64,000 nt of DNA from Bidens hawaiensis (Eukaryota > Streptophyta > Magnoliopsida > Asterales > Asteraceae), in assembly GCA_021521415.1 (NCBI GenBank), contig JAIQDT010003566.1, positions 1 through 64,000 on the forward strand, in the 5' to 3' direction. Position 1 is the stretch's first letter. The number at the start of each line of letters is the position of its first letter. A model generated the notes under the pieces. That model saw only the letters and a program-made list of their open reading frames with translations. It made no database searches and was not told the DNA's origin. This document shows positions 20,454-31,393 of the stretch, in pieces. A program made the position numbers and the translations under genes.

Positions 20454-21529
20454 CTTCTAATGTAAAAGCAACCTCAAATTGGGCAGATTAAAAATTGCCA
20501 AATTATATATAGATAAAAGGCATAAAGCAATAAAGATAAACAAACCTCAACAGTATATCCACATGCCATTAATCAATCCAAATCCAAAATCTCTTAGACC
20601 AACAAATCGCTTCAGTTCCATATCCACTTGATTCACTTTGTGTTTCATAAATGGCGTGAAATCGGTGTGCGTGGAATGCACCAAATAGTTACTTCGGTTT
20701 CCATCTTCCTGACTTCACTTCAGTTACTTCCATCGTCAGCAAAAAAAAAAACCTAATATATTTATTATTTTTTTAAAATTTGGGGACCTTCATAGCTTTG
20801 GGGCCTAAAGTCTTAGCTTGGTCTAACAAAGCTATTTGGTCGACCCAATTCATGAGCAACATTCCAAAGTGCAAAGTTGCACACATTTAATTGGTTGAAA
20901 AATATATACATAGAAGAATGGTTCATATGAGAATGGTTCATATAAGAAGTAAAATTTTAACGTTAATATTTTAATAATTGATTAAATGTATTTCTTTTTT
21001 GTAAACTCTTTGTATGTTGTTTCAGCTTTTTGCTTGGTTGTTGTTTTTATTTTTGACTACGTTACGAAAGAAAAACATTCTTACTAATATTTCTATTAGT
21101 ATTAGTAAAAAGAATAACTTTTATCTTTAACGGTCACTGATTTCTTTAAATGAGTTACTGACTAAATTTATTACATTAAGATATATATGTCTTTCAATTC
21201 AGGAAAAACCAGCACATAAGGCAAACACTCGTGAACACTTGTCAGAAGGCACAACAACTGAAGGAAAACTCGTTCAATTCAAGGATCCAACTGCTGAAGG
21301 AAACATACTCGCCTAGTCTCTCATCATCACCCGGTATCACCGAAACTAAATGATGGGAGCACGAATTGAATCTCGATCACATAAAACATCAAGTTTCTCT
21401 TTTACCACTCTACTACTAGATCATATATATTGACATGACCAATCGTAGTTTTCTTATTTCCTTTTTAACATTTTAGCATCAGCCCTAGTGGCTTGACAAT
21501 GACCCAAAGTACTCTTGGTACCGTGTTAA
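20454..21529. other. Intergenic, no gene; dispersed repeat near 21230-21440
   Basis: No coding frame is convincing here. The stretch with CTCGTTCAATTCAAGGATCC and CATCAAGT near 21260-21440 recurs in diverged form at about 30340-30470, so it belongs to an unclassified dispersed repeat. Confidence 0.4.
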
Positions 21530-22440
21530 TTTGATTGTGGAAAAATTCTCAAAAATAAGTTTCTAGTTTTAGGTATCGTTTGAAAAGAATTTCAGAAATA
21601 TGTATTTTAAACTAGTCCTGACGACTAGATTCTTGGTTTCGACGAGTAGTTTACAAACTGGTCCCGACGACCAATCTAGGCTAAGAAAATTTCAAGGACG
21701 AGTATTTTGAAGCAATAAACTTGCCCGAACAACTATTTTAGGTAAAACACGGTTTGGACAAGTTTTTTATGAATTTTTTGATACTTTTATGTATATATAC
21801 TATTATATTTAAATTTACTCATAACTAGTTTTTCTTTATAACTTTTAAATAATAAAGTTTTACTAAAATCCAAATACACCACTGAGATGTGTTTTTTTAT
21901 CTATGCGCCAACATCAATTTAATTCAAAATCGAGCAATAAAAAAACTTTGATATAATTTTGACCCGCTCGGTTTAGAATAAAATTTATGTGCAGCACGTC
22001 TCAACGGTTTACTTGGATTTTAGTAAAAAAAAAAATATTTTGAAAGTTATAAAAGAAAACTAATTATGAGTAAGTTATATATAGTAATATAATATAAGAA
22101 ATTACCAAAAATTTTATAAAAAAATCATCTAAACTATTTTTTTACCTAAAATAGTCGTCCCGATAAGTTTGATGCTTCAAAATATTCGTCCCTGAAGTTT
22201 TCTTAACCCAAAATAGTCATCGCGACCAGTTTTATTAACTACTCATTGGCACCAACAATCTAGTCGTCACTATAAGTTTGAATGGAATAATGAAATCGTG
22301 CTTCACATTTATCTGCCCAACCCTTTATATAGTGATCAATGCAAAACAATTATAATCATATACAAACTCAAACTCAAACTCATAAAGATATGCAAAATAT
22401 ATTACATAAATATATTAACTAATACTCCCCTTCAGTTTGA

Positions 22441-22824
22441 GCGGCAGTAGGACGAACGATTAAACTGTCACGAAAGGATATAAATAGCTAGCGAGATAAC
22501 CTTTTAGTGAATATATCCGCGTATTGAAAGGCGGAAGGTACATGAAGAACACGAACATGACCTAGCCGAACCTTTTTCCCGAACAAAGTGAATATCAATC
22601 TCTACATGCTTCGTGCGTTGATGTTGAACCAGATTGTGAGATAAGTAGACGGCATAAACATTATCACAATAGACAATAGTGGCTTTGGATAATGGAGTAT
22701 ACAATTCAAGTAAAAGGTTACGGAGCCACGTAGTCTCAGCAACGGTGTTTGCAACTCCCCGGTATTCGGCCTCCGCACTAGACCGAGATATAGCAGGTTG
22801 TCGTTTCGAGGACCAAGAAATCAA
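22441..22824 (-). pseudogene. Copia RNase H C-terminal fragment
   Basis: The frame gives ISWSSKRQPAISRSSAEAEY, VAETTWLRNLLLEL, VYCDNVYAVYLSHNLVQHQR and HVEIDIHFVREK, the second half of the Copia RNase H domain. A shift near 22560 is needed to reach the expected ADIFTK tail. Everything upstream in the element has been deleted. Confidence 0.75.
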
Positions 22825-23994
22825 ATTATCTCTATATAAGTTTGTATGGAATAATGAAATCGTGCTTCACATTAATCTGTCCAACCCTTTATATAGTGAT
22901 CAATTGTAACATCCCGCTTTTGGAAAGAATTAATAAAATAAATTTCGTTATTTTATAGTGTGTCGTTTATTGGTTTAGATAAATAACTAATAGAATGTGG
23001 GCTTGGACTTTAAAAGATGGGATGAGAGATGGAATGGGCCTTAGGTCCATGGGTTTAAGGGAGTATAAGTACCCCTTAAACCCTAATCTTTTTCATTTTT
23101 ATCCATCTCTACGCCATAGCCTACACCATAAAAACACACACAAACACTATCCTATAACCCGAACCAAGATCCGAAGGTGGAAACCCAAACCCGTTGGTGC
23201 TAGAACGTCGTGACAAACTAAAAAACATCAAGACTAGGCCGTATTCGTAAACCGACTCGTTTAAGGTACGTTTATAACGAGAAATTGTTCATTCAAGTTA
23301 GGATTCGTTTAGAAAATCATAGATCTGTTTGAGTTGGGTAAAAACGAATCCAACGCAACAATTCTCACTGGAATTCATTAACATATGATGGGTTAATCGA
23401 TTGATTAAAGAATCGGGTTAAAACGATGAGCAATCGCACTGTGTAAACGCGATGTATGAATGATTGGATGGTTAGGGTTTATAGGCGCTGAGATTGCGAG
23501 TCCATTGATACCATTTTTGTGTTATTTCGTTGAGATTTGAGGTCAAATTGCAAATCTGGTTCGTGTTAACTGTTTGGTGTTCTTGACGATTTTGACTTTG
23601 ACCCTTGAGTCAAAGTCTGGATAAGCACTATTGATCATTCGTTATTATGGATCATTCGTTACGTGGTCATAATGAATGGGACTCATTCGTGTGAATTGAT
23701 AACAAATGAACCCTAAATTCGTTATATATTCATTCGTTAGATTAGGATGACGAATCAGGAGAATGAATAAGGTGATTCGTTACTCGCCCGTTCGCTACGT
23801 TAAAATAACGAATCAGGTGATTCGTTACTCGCCCATTTGTTATGTTAAGATAACGAATTAGGCTATATTCAGATAACGAATGAGGCAAAGTTCGTTATAG
23901 TGAATGAGCTAGTGAATAAGATAATAATTTAAAATCCTAATGGAAAATGTGTTAAGACATTTAATAAAAATAAAATTTTTCCAAGCTGACCTGG

Positions 23995-24092
23995 CAGCTT
24001 AACCCCAGCCAGGGGCTCTGCCCCTTGGACCCCGCTAGGGGCTGTCGCCCCTGAAACATTGCTGCTAGGGGCGCTGCCCCCGGACCACTGTT
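23995..24092. repeat. Cluster of GGGGC..GCCCC hairpins in the solo LTR
   Basis: Several short G4/C4 inverted pairs occur in about 100 bp (AGGGGCTCTGCCCCTT, TAGGGGCTGTCGCCCCT, AGGGGCGCTGCCCCC). The equivalent cluster in the other solo LTR is at 34087-34173. It is strikingly GC-rich within AT-rich LTRs. Confidence 0.8.
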
Positions 24093-24552
24093 CGTTGAGG
24101 GTTCTAATTAAACTAGAAATACGATATGGATAGTGATAGTAATTAATACGCGTAATTGTTATACAGTTAGTCGTGCACAACTAAAAAAAGGGATTACCAT
24201 TAACTCTGAACGTAACCGCATTCAGGTGAGTTTCTAGCCCCATTTCGTTGTTATGTTTTTGGGGCTGTGTGCATACTCGATGTGATAGTTAATACACTTA
24301 CCTTAAATGGTAAGTGTATACCATGTATAATTTATATGTTAATTATGTATATCTTGAATGCGAACGAAAGCTTGTCGGTACGTGAACGATCTTCGGATAT
24401 TGCACGTATTGACAAGGGAGGTATGTATATAATAGATGAATGTGTATGATAGATATACATACAACATATGAATATGTATGAATGGGTAAAGAATGTATAT
24501 GTACGTTACGGATATGTAAAGACAGAATGTACGAAGATGAAGAAGTAAGGGA

Positions 24553-24782
24553 GCAGACCGTAATAATATCTGAGATAGAGAAGAAAGGATCAGATCCTAA
24601 TTATATCTAAGATAGAGAAGTAAAGAGGGATCAGACCCTATTAATATCTGAGATAGATAAGAAAGGGATCAGACCCTAATAATATCTGAGATAGACAAAG
24701 GATAGAGGGATCAATCCCTAATAATATCTGAGATAGAAAAGGAAGGGATCAGACCCTAATAATATCTGAGATAGAAAGGACA
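24553..24782 (+). repeat. Tandem repeat, six units of about 37 bp
   Basis: Units contain GGGATCAGACCCTAATAA followed by TATCTGAGATAG and a variable AAGAAA-rich spacer. The related LTR at 33087-35183 has a different tandem repeat at the corresponding place (33497-33600), so this array expanded in one lineage only. Confidence 0.8.
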
Positions 24783-25415
24783 GTAATTATATAGTATGAA
24801 AGTAATAAAGAATGAACGTATGTATGAAGTTACGTAATGAAAGTAAACTAGTAAAGAAATTGTTATGTATCTTCGGATGCATAATTGAATGTAAGTGTAC
24901 GTATTATATGATGTGTGATTAACTAGAACTCACTCAGCGTAGCTGACTTTTAGTATGCACGCAGATGAGTAGGATGAGACAGTTGGCTTGAGCGGGGACA
25001 CATGACGGAATAATAAGAGGCTGGCATCTGAAGACGCAATTTGTTTATGTTTAATGTTTTAATGGTGAAAGACAAGAATTTTTTAAGACAAGTTATGAAT
25101 TATTATTGTAAGGTTATGAAAGTTTTATATTCCACGTAAAGTTTTAATTAACTCTGATATTTAGAATTGTATATATGAGTAAATCCAACGTCCAAAGTAG
25201 AGCACTGGTAATGGGGCCTTACATCAATACAAAACAATTAAATCATATACAAACTCAAACTCATAAAGACATGCTAAATATATTCCATAAATATATCAAC
25301 TAATAGTCATGACTATTTTAAATACATATTTCTAGAATTCTTTGCAACTAATACTTAAGACTAGAAACTTGTTTATGAAAATACCAGCTATTTTAGGAAT
25401 TTTCCCTTTGATTGT

Positions 25416-26401
25416 AAACCCCTGATTTCTTGTTATATTCTCTCGACCTCCCGTCCTACTTTGTGAGCAGGAGTATGTGTTGTTTTACTATCTTTATGGA
25501 TGATATAACTAGTCATTAGTTTAAAGCGGTTTCATGACTTCTAAAATACATTATGCCTATATATATACTAACTTTATAACATGTGTATTATACATAATAA
25601 ATTAGTGTATAAATTATAATTGATAATATAATACAAATAAATAATAAAAAAGTAGACATTTAAAGGTAAAGAATAAGTACATAACTATGTGAAAAAAAAA
25701 TAAAATACAAAGAAGCTTTAAATTCAAAATTTACACATATGAAAAAATCTCATTATAATTATAACAATATATAATTTAGAAGTTTGGTGTCGCAAGTGGC
25801 TTATTGGGCCACTTGGCGGTACCGTATTGGTCGGCGAATTTTGTATTTCTTTTAGTTTTGTTACCACAATAAACGTAATAGAAACTGATCAAATGTCAAT
25901 TTTTTAGTTCTGGTATCATAACAAATCTGAAAGAAACCAGCCGAGTTCGCGCAAACTTGCGGCTTTATTTAAAGCCCATGACCGACAACGCTACCGACCC
26001 CCCCCCCCAAATTGGCTGTTGGTCCACCTCAAGTTTTTTATTTTTTTTCGTATTTTAATTTCGGTACCATAAGGTACGTAATCAAAACCGACCAAATTCG
26101 TGTCAAGTTACCGCCTCAATGCTTGTGACCGACAATGCTTTGGTTTTACCACCGCCTGGGTTTGCCAACCAACTAAACATCATTTTCAATATTTTGTTTT
26201 TTTTATATGTTAATGCTTTTATATGTTAATTTGACGAATTAATATTTTGGGTTTTAACCCTCAAATTTTACCAATGGTGTCTATATTGTTATGAACACAG
26301 CCGGTACTGACTGAATTCGTGTTGACTTATCGTCGTAACGTTCGGGTTTTACCAACGCCCAGGTTTCAACTTATGGGTTTTGCCAGCTGCCCCGACACAA
26401 C
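25416..26401. other. Non-coding; possible non-autonomous Helitron ending at 26420
   Basis: No ORF is credible. Repeated phrases such as GACCGACAA and GTTTTACCA..CGCC(C/T)GGGTTT occur at 25975-26380. The stretch ends CCCCGACACAACGTGCCGG, ATGAAAAT, CTAG and T, the pattern of a Helitron 3' end, abutting a TA microsatellite. The 5' end was not found. Confidence 0.35.
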
Positions 26402-26420
26402 GTGCCGGATGAAAATCTAG

Positions 26421-26486
<66 letters not shown>

Positions 26487-26593
26487 AACAATCTAACATT
26501 CGTAGCTTTATCGTAAGGTTTTTCATCACTTTTCAATATCAACAGTTTTAGATCATGTCTATTGGCTGCTCGTTGTGCCGGATGAAAATCTAG

Positions 26594-26651
<58 letters not shown>

Positions 26652-26736
26652 AACAATCTAACATTCGTAGCTTTATCGTAAGGTTTTTCATCACTTTTCA
26701 ATATCAACAGTTTTAGATCATGTCTATTGGCTGCTC
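26402..26736. repeat. Tandem duplication of 173 bp with TA microsatellites
   Basis: The unit starting GTGCCGGATGAAAATCTAG at 26402 is repeated at 26575 and contains a TA run of different length in each copy, then a helicase-derived segment. The second copy ends GGCTGCTC near 26736 and runs into more helicase sequence, showing which copy is ancestral. Confidence 0.8.
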
Positions 26737-26763
26737 TAGACAATACAACATATAGTTGTCCTT
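26649..26763 (-). pseudogene. Helitron helicase C-terminal fragment
   Basis: The minus strand reads GQLYVVLSRAANRHDLKLLI and then KSDEKPYDKATNV. This matches motif VI (GQLYVALSR) of the Pif1-like helicase in the RepHel protein of plant Helitrons, which unwinds DNA during rolling-circle transposition. A TAA directly precedes the Gly codon. The last part is repeated in the upstream duplication unit (26480-26570). No Rep domain is present. Confidence 0.65.
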
Positions 26764-27103
26764 AGAAAAATGATGTAAACGTTGATCCGTTTTCACAAAA
26801 TATATGGTTTTAAATTTATTTAAACGAATTTTACTAAAACTAAAGTATACGTAATAAGCAAGTGTACCTATTGTATATGTAGGATCGTATTGGTAATAAC
26901 CGAGTATCAATCCTATGACACATGATATATTCTAATACTAAATCTTTGTTATTAAATTAACAAAAGTAATAATCATTTAAGATTGTATTTAAACTAAGTT
27001 TTTGTTTAAATTAAAATAAGTAGACGGATTTTAGACGAGAAAATCATATATGAAGGTTAAATCTAAACAAAAACTTCACTTAACCCTCTTTGATGATTAA
27101 TAT

Positions 27104-27692
27104 TAGGGGTGCGTAACTTAACCGCCATAACCGTTTAACCAAATCATAACCAATATAGCCGAACCAATTTTAAACGATAACTGACATAACCGGTGGGCCG
27201 GTTTTATGAATTTTAAAAACCATAAAATACGAGTCGGTTTTGGTTTAAGATAATTCCAAAACCGCCATAACCAAACCGACCCATTTATTTAACCAACAAT
27301 ATTTTTGGGATTAACTTCTACCAAGCATGTTGTTGGATTATATCAATTTGATGTTTTTGGTTCAACATTTGTTATCAAATTAAGTTGAATTTCATTGTTG
27401 GATTATATAATGTCTTTCTTTTTTTAAATATTTGCTATTAATTCTGACGATTATATACTTTGTTAGATTACGTCATATTGTTTTTTTTAATAACTGGTGA
27501 GAAACTTTTAAACCCAATTACAATTTTTTAGTTACGATTAACCGACCCATAACGGACTCACTATAACATACAAACCAATTAACAACAACCGCCATGGGTC
27601 GGTTATGGTTATGGTTATCCACTAACCGACATATCAATTTTGGTTATGGGTTTGGCTCAAAACTGCCCCAAACCGACCCATGCACACCCCTA
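27104..27692. mobile_element. Non-autonomous hAT element, TSD ATTAATAT
   Basis: ATTAATAT flanks it at 27096-27103 and 27693-27700. Its ends are TAGGGGTGCG and GCACACCCCTA. An 8-bp duplication with short TAGGGGTG inverted ends is typical of hAT superfamily MITEs. The interior is rich in CCATAACC / GGTTATGG motifs and has no transposase. Confidence 0.85.
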
Positions 27693-28281
27693 ATTAATAT
27701 TATGAAGAGTAAACTGGGGTTTCGCTCCCGTGGTTTGTTTAAATCAGCGGTTTTAGTCCAGTAATTTGAAATTTGTGATTTTTATCCCTGTGGTTTCATT
27801 TCACTTGCAATTAAACCCGACCACACTAAACCGTTAAGTCTGGTCGCGTGCTCCTCACGTGAGGGGTAGTTTTGTCCTTTTTTTCCCAAATACACCCCAA
27901 CCCCTCACGTGAGGGGGCTTACGAATTAGGCTTGGGGATTATTTGGGGATAAAATGGACAAAACTGCCCCTCACGTGAGTGGCACACTGATGAGTATAAC
28001 AACAAGACTTGACGGGGTTAGTGTAGTCGGGTTTGATTGCAAGTGAAATGAAACAGCAAAAATGAAAATCACAAGTTTGAAACTATTGGACTAAAACCGC
28101 AAATTTGAACAAACCGCATGGATGAAAACCACAGTTTACTCTTCATAATAATAATTAGGGGTGTGCATGGGTCGGTATGTGGCGGTTTTGAGCCATACCC
28201 GTAACCAAAACTAATATGTTGGTTAATGGATAACCATAACCATAACCAACCCGTGGCGGTTGTTGTTAATTGGTTTTGTAG
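27566..28281. repeat. Large palindrome including the hAT end
   Basis: About 340 bp from 27566 is repeated in inverse orientation up to 28281, around a centre near 27920. The arms include the right end of the hAT element, its flank, an AGAGTAAACTG..GGTTT stretch and CCCTCACGTGAGG blocks. The right arm holds a partial hAT copy from 28156. Confidence 0.75.
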
Positions 28282-29031
28282 CAAGAGGCGGTGCACGACG
28301 GTCGAAAACACGAACCCGAACCAACAATAGCAGTCAATAATTCCAAAAAAACTAACCAATATTGGTTTCACTTTTGAAGGGATAACGAGTTATTAATAGT
28401 AATTGAAGCGCATACCTAGAAAAAGTCTGAATATGAGGATTTAGGGTTTGGTTTGGGATCCGCAGTATACCACATTCAAGAATCAAGATCATAAAGTAGG
28501 ATCTGAAGCGGTTTCGCATTCAATTGAAGTGTCCACTATCATTGATAATTAGATCATAATCAGATTGGTCAACATCTGATAAAAGAATTTTAAAACCTAA
28601 TCAGTATAAAAAATAGCCCTAATAATGTATTTACTAATAAGTATTTCACAATCAGATTAATTAGCATTTGATCGAAAATTATAAAACGTAATAGGTTTAA
28701 AAAAAAGAACATGTGTGAATAAAATATAAACACTTATCAGCTACTAATTTTAGATATCAGTGAGGACAAACACTGAGGATTTGAAAACCCAATGAGCAGA
28801 AAATGATGGATAAAGAAATTGACCACAATTTGTTTAAATCTTAAATAGGATCCGAGAACTAAATGGATATGAATTCAAGTTGTGTAATAAACCATGACAG
28901 AATAATACTGAATGATTAAACCATTACATCAGCTTCAGTTTACGTACATAGCAACTCGAGCCAAATTTGAAAGATTTAAAACAAATTTCAAAATAAACAC
29001 ATGGCACCTGGATTGCATGGCCCACTACTCT
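28282..29031. other. Intergenic, downstream of the terpene synthase
   Basis: AT-rich sequence with no coding frame or repeat that I recognise. It would contain the 3' untranslated region and polyadenylation signals of the minus-strand gene. Confidence 0.4.
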
Positions 29032-29331
29032 CTACCGATGGTAATGGGCTTCCCCGATCATGGACAATACTCGATGATTGGCTCTAGCATCAGGAGCTCC
29101 ATGTCCATCCCCAAACTGGTACATACTTTGCGCAACTCGAGCCATATTAAGAGCCAATTCAATGATTGGATATGCAGAGACATCAGAACAAGCGTCTCGT
29201 GCTTTGATCATTTTCATCCATGCTTTATCGATTAGAGTGTTTATGTATTCACGCGCAACTTCCTCGCTAACACCACTATCGCGCATGTAACATGATATTG
29301 CATCTACGCTTTCACCTGTAGCTATCTCCTC
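29032..29331 (-). pseudogene. Terpene synthase exon 7 (C-terminus)
   Basis: The acceptor TATAG precedes GAGGAGATAGC at 29331. The exon reads EEIATGESVDAISCYMRDSG, VSEEVAREYINTLIDKAW, ALNMARVAQSMYQFGDGHGA and ends ANHRVLSMIGEAHYHR with a TAG. This is the conserved alpha-domain end of plant terpene synthases and is uninterrupted over 100 codons. Confidence 0.88.
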
Positions 29332-29413
29332 CTATACTTAGAAACAATATATTAAGACAATGAGAAAAATTTAGAAGTTTTTACAAACACAATGAAACGT
29401 AAAGAATGTATAC

Positions 29414-29643
29414 CGAAGAAATAACTAAATCGTTATAAAGTCGTAAAAGCATCCATGACCATTTGATAATCTCTTGGCACTTCTCCAATGACTCAATTGT
29501 ATCTTTTGGATTAAGTGATACATAGGCATAAGTATAACCACTCCCGAAGAGGATACCCACCCGTTATCAAGATACTCTTTAAATGTTGGCATTGCATGAG
29601 TCCACTTTGCTTCCAAAATAAATGATTCACATATATCTCCCCA
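29414..29643 (-). pseudogene. Terpene synthase exon 6, frameshifted
   Basis: After CAG at 29646-29644 the exon reads WGDICESFILEAKWTHAMPT, FKEYLDNGWVSSSGVVIL, then changes frame near 29525 to AYVSLNPKDTIESLEKCQEI and WSWMLLRLYNDLVISS, followed by GTATAC. The length (230 bp) is shorter than the family's usual 249. The shift and the Ile in the metal-binding motif would each impair the enzyme. A duplicated acceptor and first exon bases lie at 30031-30045. Confidence 0.85.
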
Positions 29644-29645
29644 CT

Positions 29646-30030
29646 GACATTTGCCCTGCTTGCGGTGCGCACATATGATGTATATATGTGTGAACCCTCG
29701 GGTGGGCAAAAGTGAAGTTGCACTAATTTTGACGTTATTTTACTAATCTCGTGAAAATAACGTTAAAAGTGACGGACGGTTAATCAGGCATCATGTAGTG
29801 GCGTTGATAGCTGAAAGATAAGGATACATGCACCGATCAGCCGGTGTCCCGATGATTGAGTGCTATGTGCCTTATGTCCAAGGCTTGATGCAAAACTACT
29901 ATCGAGCCGGGGGTCTCACCGGAAGCAGCCTCTCTATCCCTATGGGGTGGAGGTAAGGCTGCCTACATCTTACCCTCCTCAGACCCTACCATAGCTTTGC
30001 TATTGGTGGGATATACTGAGTACGATGATG
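29646..30030 (+). mobile_element. Short non-LTR retroposon with 15-bp TSD in exon 6 acceptor
   Basis: ATATATCTCCCCACT is duplicated at 29631-29645 and 30031-30045. The 385-bp insert ends with a GATGATGAT tail on the plus strand and contains GCCGGGGGTCTCACCGGAAG and CCTCCTCAGACCCTACC, phrases I associate with a widespread 3' region of plant LINE/SINE retroposons. Long variable duplications and a simple tail indicate target-primed reverse transcription. It is too short to encode anything. Confidence 0.7.
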
Positions 30031-30045
30031 ATATATCTCCCCACT

Positions 30046-30620
30046 AATTGGATCAAAAGAAATTATAAGGGGTAACTAAACCCACAATATATCTGTAAAA
30101 TAATTTGTTTCTTCAACCAATAAAATACAATAAAATAAAGGGAAAATTACAAAGAAAATGCATGGTTTTTTTAACAGCACTAAAACAAGTTTATACGAAA
30201 AGGTACGATAACATCTGTCTAAAAATCAAATTTCACCCAACCTCATCGCAAAATGTGTGAATTTGCGATAAGTTATACACTCACCTTTTAGTTCGGAAAA
30301 AACCATCACCCAAGGCGGGCCGTTAACACATGCCCGAAAGTACTGTGGTGAGTTAAAACTCGTTCAATTCAATGATCCAACTAGATAACATGGACATGAA
30401 TCGAATCTGGGTCACATGAAAAATCAAGTCTTTACCTCACCACCAACTCATTGGCCGTCAGCACATGATCAACACATGATTCTATGAATATTGTGTTATG
30501 TTAATTAAAAAAATTATTAAAGAAAAAAGAAACTTAGTAAGTTTAAAAAATTAAAAGGGATAATGTTTGAAACTCAAGTTACTAAAACTCACATTAAAAA
30601 AAACTAAAACTTATTTATAA
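30046..30620. other. Intron 5 of the terpene synthase, right part
   Basis: Original intron sequence just upstream of the old acceptor (minus strand TTTCTTTTGATCCAATTAG) plus a dispersed repeat at about 30340-30470 related to 21260-21440. No coding frame. Confidence 0.5.
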
Positions 30621-31393
30621 CTAGGCGCGTGTCCGCGCGATGCGGCGGGGTTGCACGCAAACATGACATCGGATGCGTAACCGATGTTACTGTTTCTGTA
30701 TGTGCGTGACTTCACAATAGTGTGCGCGTAACCCGACGATAGTATGCTCGTATTGCGGCATTGGAATCTTAACCAGTGTTAGCAAGCACGTCACACAATG
30801 ACTGTGCACACTCAATCGGGTGTTGGTGCGCACGTAACGCTACATTGAACTCGTCTTAACCCGCAACCCGTTCCACTTGACAATGTTCTAACCGAAATTC
30901 GTTATAACTTGACCCCTTTCAACCCAAAATGTCCCGACCCAAACCAAATTAACCTTTTTGTATCAACTCATTCCAATCTTAACCTTTTAGACCCGTGACC
31001 CGAATGGCCAAACCCGCCCGATTCATTTGCCGGTCTTTAATGGTAATCACGTAACACGTTAAGTTTTTAAAATGAATAAAATACTCGTTTTTATTATATA
31101 ATATTTTTAAAAAAATATTAGCGTGTAAAGAAGTTATTAACGTTTAAACGTCGTCAGGATAGTTGGTTTAAAAATAAGTGGTATGTATGTAACTATTATA
31201 TAAATTATAAAATGTGGTTATAATTAAAGTACCAAACTTGTAATTATTTTTGAATGAATTAAAAATAAATTATAAAATGATTTTGCTTTTGCTAAAAGAC
31301 AAAATTGTTAAAAGACAAAATTGCCCTAAAAACAATAAGTTTGATACCTCTTAAAAATTAAGAGGCTCACTCATACTTTAAATATAGTATAGA
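30621..31393 (-). mobile_element. Non-autonomous Helitron in intron 5
   Basis: On the minus strand it starts A|TCTATACTATATTTAAAG (5' end at 31393) and ends GCGCG-GACA-CGCGC followed directly by CTAG|T (3' end at 30621). The 5' TC, the terminal GC hairpin, CTRR and insertion between A and T with no duplication together fit a plant Helitron. At 773 bp it has no RepHel. Confidence 0.75.

Larger units (their letters stand above)
22905..25223 (+). mobile_element. Solo gypsy LTR, TSD TCAAT
   Basis: TCAAT lies at 22900-22904 and 25224-25228. The 2319-bp unit starts TGTAACATCCCGC and ends GGGGCCTTACA, as in chromovirus-type gypsy LTRs, with no internal region. An empty-site sequence is available in the other Copia LTR copy (22332-22337). 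It shares long stretches with the minus-strand copy at 33087-35183, such as the ACTAGAACTCACTCAGCGTAG block at 24924. Any ORF within it is not a gene. Confidence 0.9.
22271..25305 (-). mobile_element. Copia remnant: two short LTRs and an RNase H fragment
   Basis: Two copies of a 155-bp segment beginning TATAAGTTTG and ending near CTAATA are seen, at 22271-22424 and at 22835-22904 plus 25229-25305 (split by a solo LTR). Between them is only an RNase H fragment with a GGGGAG purine tract next to the left copy. Flanks GTCAC (22266-22270) and GTCAT (25306-25310) resemble a 5-bp duplication with one mismatch. The LTR ends read TA...TA, not TG...CA. Confidence 0.6.
21539..25406. mobile_element. MULE-type element with 9-bp TSD, heavily nested
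   Basis: TTTGATTGT occurs at 21530-21538 and 25407-25415. The ends are inverted repeats: GGAAAAATTCTCAAAAATAAG on the left against the reverse complement of CTATTTTAGGAATTTTCCC on the right. Subterminal repeats of a TAGTCGTCCCG-like motif also occur inverted at 21590-21900 and 21990-22260. A 9-bp duplication and long inverted repeats are hallmarks of Mutator-like elements. No transposase is present. It contains a Copia remnant and a solo LTR. Confidence 0.75.

Noticed and set aside
22995..23213. 72-residue ORF
   Set aside because: It lies inside a solo LTR and lacks any recognisable domain.
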